From contig WGOC01000010.1 in the NCBI GenBank assembly GCA_016124235.1, forward strand, positions 151,578-215,577: DNA of 64,000 nt, read 5' to 3'. The DNA is from a bacterium. Its GTDB lineage: Bacteria; Verrucomicrobiota; Verrucomicrobiia; Limisphaerales; RI-55. The notes beneath the pieces are model-generated. The model saw only the letters and a list, made by a program, of their open reading frames with translations. It was not told the DNA's origin and did no database searches. Positions 63,197-64,000 of this stretch are shown here, one piece after another (position 1 is the stretch's first letter; each line of letters starts with the position of its first letter). The position numbers and the translations under genes are program-made.

Positions 63197-64000
63197 TTAC
63201 GGCAACAGGTAAACATGGAAAAAGCGCTTCGGCAAAGTGCGCTGGTCCTTGTCGATAAAATCGAACACCGACCCCGAATTGAAATTCGTAAATACCGGTG
63301 TCCACACGACCGGCAAATTTAAATCGGGTGTTGCTTCTATGACAAAGTCCTGTCCAGCGACCTTGCCAATGCTAAAGACCGCGTCGCCATTTGAATTCAA
63401 CCCGGTCCCGCTGTAAACGGGACTTGGTCGCGTATCAACGACCGTGAGCAGGACGTTGGTCGACGTGATTTCCGCATCGAACAACAGATTATCATTCAGT
63501 TTCAATCCAGTGATGTGGTCAAAGAATCCCGTGTGTGACGGGAACTTCAAAATCTCGAACTTGTCTCCGTTCGCGGGCACGAAACTGTTGACCAATGTAA
63601 CGTTCAAAGTGCCTCGAAGTGTCGCCGCTCCGGTGGAAATCAGCTGATCATAAGTGACGCCCGGAACCTTGCCGCCGAGTTCAATGTTGATTACTGACGT
63701 TGCGGTGTTTGGCAGAGTCGCATCCAGCAAGAGCTGACCGGTTGCGAATCCTGGATTGATCGTACCCGTTTGAGTAATGGCACTGCTATTTAATGAAATG
63801 GTTCCGCTGGCGTTGAGGGTTCCGGAGTTGTTGAAGGGGACACTGGTGAAGGTGACGATCCCCGAGCTGGTGAGGCTGAGCGTTCCGTTGTTGTTGAACT
63901 GGTTGGCCCCGCCGTTACTGGGAATGGCCGCGGCATGGGCGACGGTCATCTGGCCCTCGTTGTTAAAGATCGCGCTCTGGAAAACAAACCGCCCGGCGTC
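63197..64000 (-). CDS. Large beta-rich surface protein, C-terminal part
   Basis: The frame runs open through the right edge, so the start is outside the window; about 267 C-terminal residues are seen. They are rich in Asn, Ser, Thr and Gly with short repeats such as FNNNGTLSLTSSG and FNNSGTLNASGTI, then a module beginning FATGQLLLDATLPNTATSVI. This is typical of autotransporter/adhesin-like passenger domains that form parallel beta-helices in Verrucomicrobiota. The end, KRFFHVYLLP, matches the recurrent C-terminal module (FVIEATPDLNLPVVWTPV) found on many secreted Verrucomicrobiota proteins. It probably lies on the cell surface. Confidence 0.7.
   Translation of the reverse strand, partial: DAGRFVFQSAIFNNEGQMTVAHAAAIPSNGGANQFNNNGTLSLTSSGIVTFTSVPFNNSGTLNASGTISLNSSAITQTGTINPGFATGQLLLDATLPNTATSVINIELGGKVPGVTYDQLISTGAATLRGTLNVTLVNSFVPANGDKFEILKFPSHTGFFDHITGLKLNDNLLFDAEITSTNVLLTVVDTRPSPVYSGTGLNSNGDAVFSIGKVAGQDFVIEATPDLNLPVVWTPVFTNFNSGSVFDFIDKDQRTLPKRFFHVYLLP

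Overview
The window is GC-rich, densely coded bacterial chromosome, most probably from a Verrucomicrobiota (Limisphaerales/Pedosphaera-like) genome. The signs are a Planctomycetes/Verrucomicrobia-type cytochrome/DUF1549/DUF1553 protein followed by a Tat-exported DUF1501 protein, Tat-signal Gfo/Idh oxidoreductases, a DUF1080 protein, an ECF sigma factor paired with a membrane Ser/Thr kinase, a GYF_2-type protein, and short palindromic repeats whose translations contain 'TGFQPV...RQDACPT'. The phylum call is an inference. No rRNA, tRNA, CRISPR array, transposase or prophage gene was seen.

Layout. 1-6.6 kb: end of a sialidase-like BNR protein, a Ycf46-like AAA ATPase, fumC, a Tat-exported serine beta-lactamase-like hydrolase and a RhaS-type sugar-binding lipoprotein. 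6.9-13.4 kb: the DUF1549/DUF1553 + DUF1501 pair, an orphan small ORF, a GH16-like lipoprotein and a YdjM-like membrane protein. 13.5-21.1 kb (minus): a 1778-residue Ser/Thr kinase with beta-helix tail, an ECF sigma factor and a PQQ-type sugar dehydrogenase, with stop/start overlaps at the junctions. 21.4-29.2 kb: a YncE-like/phosphoesterase protein, a palindromic repeat, trpB, Uma2 nuclease, an ATPase, then divergent Gfo/Idh and DUF1080 genes. 29.2-34.3 kb (minus): two M16 peptidases and a ClC antiporter. 34.6-41.4 kb: speA with a membrane protein, facing tig, argS and a PTS IIA gene. 41.8-49.2 kb: a DUF5722-like putative glycoside hydrolase facing a rhamnose operon (rhaA, ABC ATPase, two permeases). 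49.3-55.2 kb (minus): a GYF/LamG-like membrane protein and a tetR-emrA-emrB efflux operon. 55.5-64 kb: Gfo/Idh, PqiA-like protein, an AraC/cupin/AhpD-like group, a MEDS-domain histidine kinase, a BNR protein and the end of a large surface protein.

How they fit. Much of the window suits an organism that degrades polysaccharides and takes up deoxysugars. The rhamnose isomerase and ABC transporter genes have no binding protein beside them, while a RhaS-type binding protein stands alone about 38 kb away. Fumarase, arginine decarboxylase, arginyl-tRNA synthetase, trigger factor and TrpB are housekeeping.

The most unusual signal is in the rhamnose operon. At least five short inverted-repeat elements lie in about 4 kb. 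Two are read in frame inside conserved enzymes (the ABC ATPase and RhaA), and three sit on gene junctions, where they supply stop codons, a C-terminal tail, an ATGA overlap and part of a TTG start codon. A further copy of one family lies upstream of trpB. This resembles the protein-coding palindromic elements known from Rickettsia, but in an unrelated phylum and with several families. The giant kinase-sigma-dehydrogenase cassette is the second point of interest.
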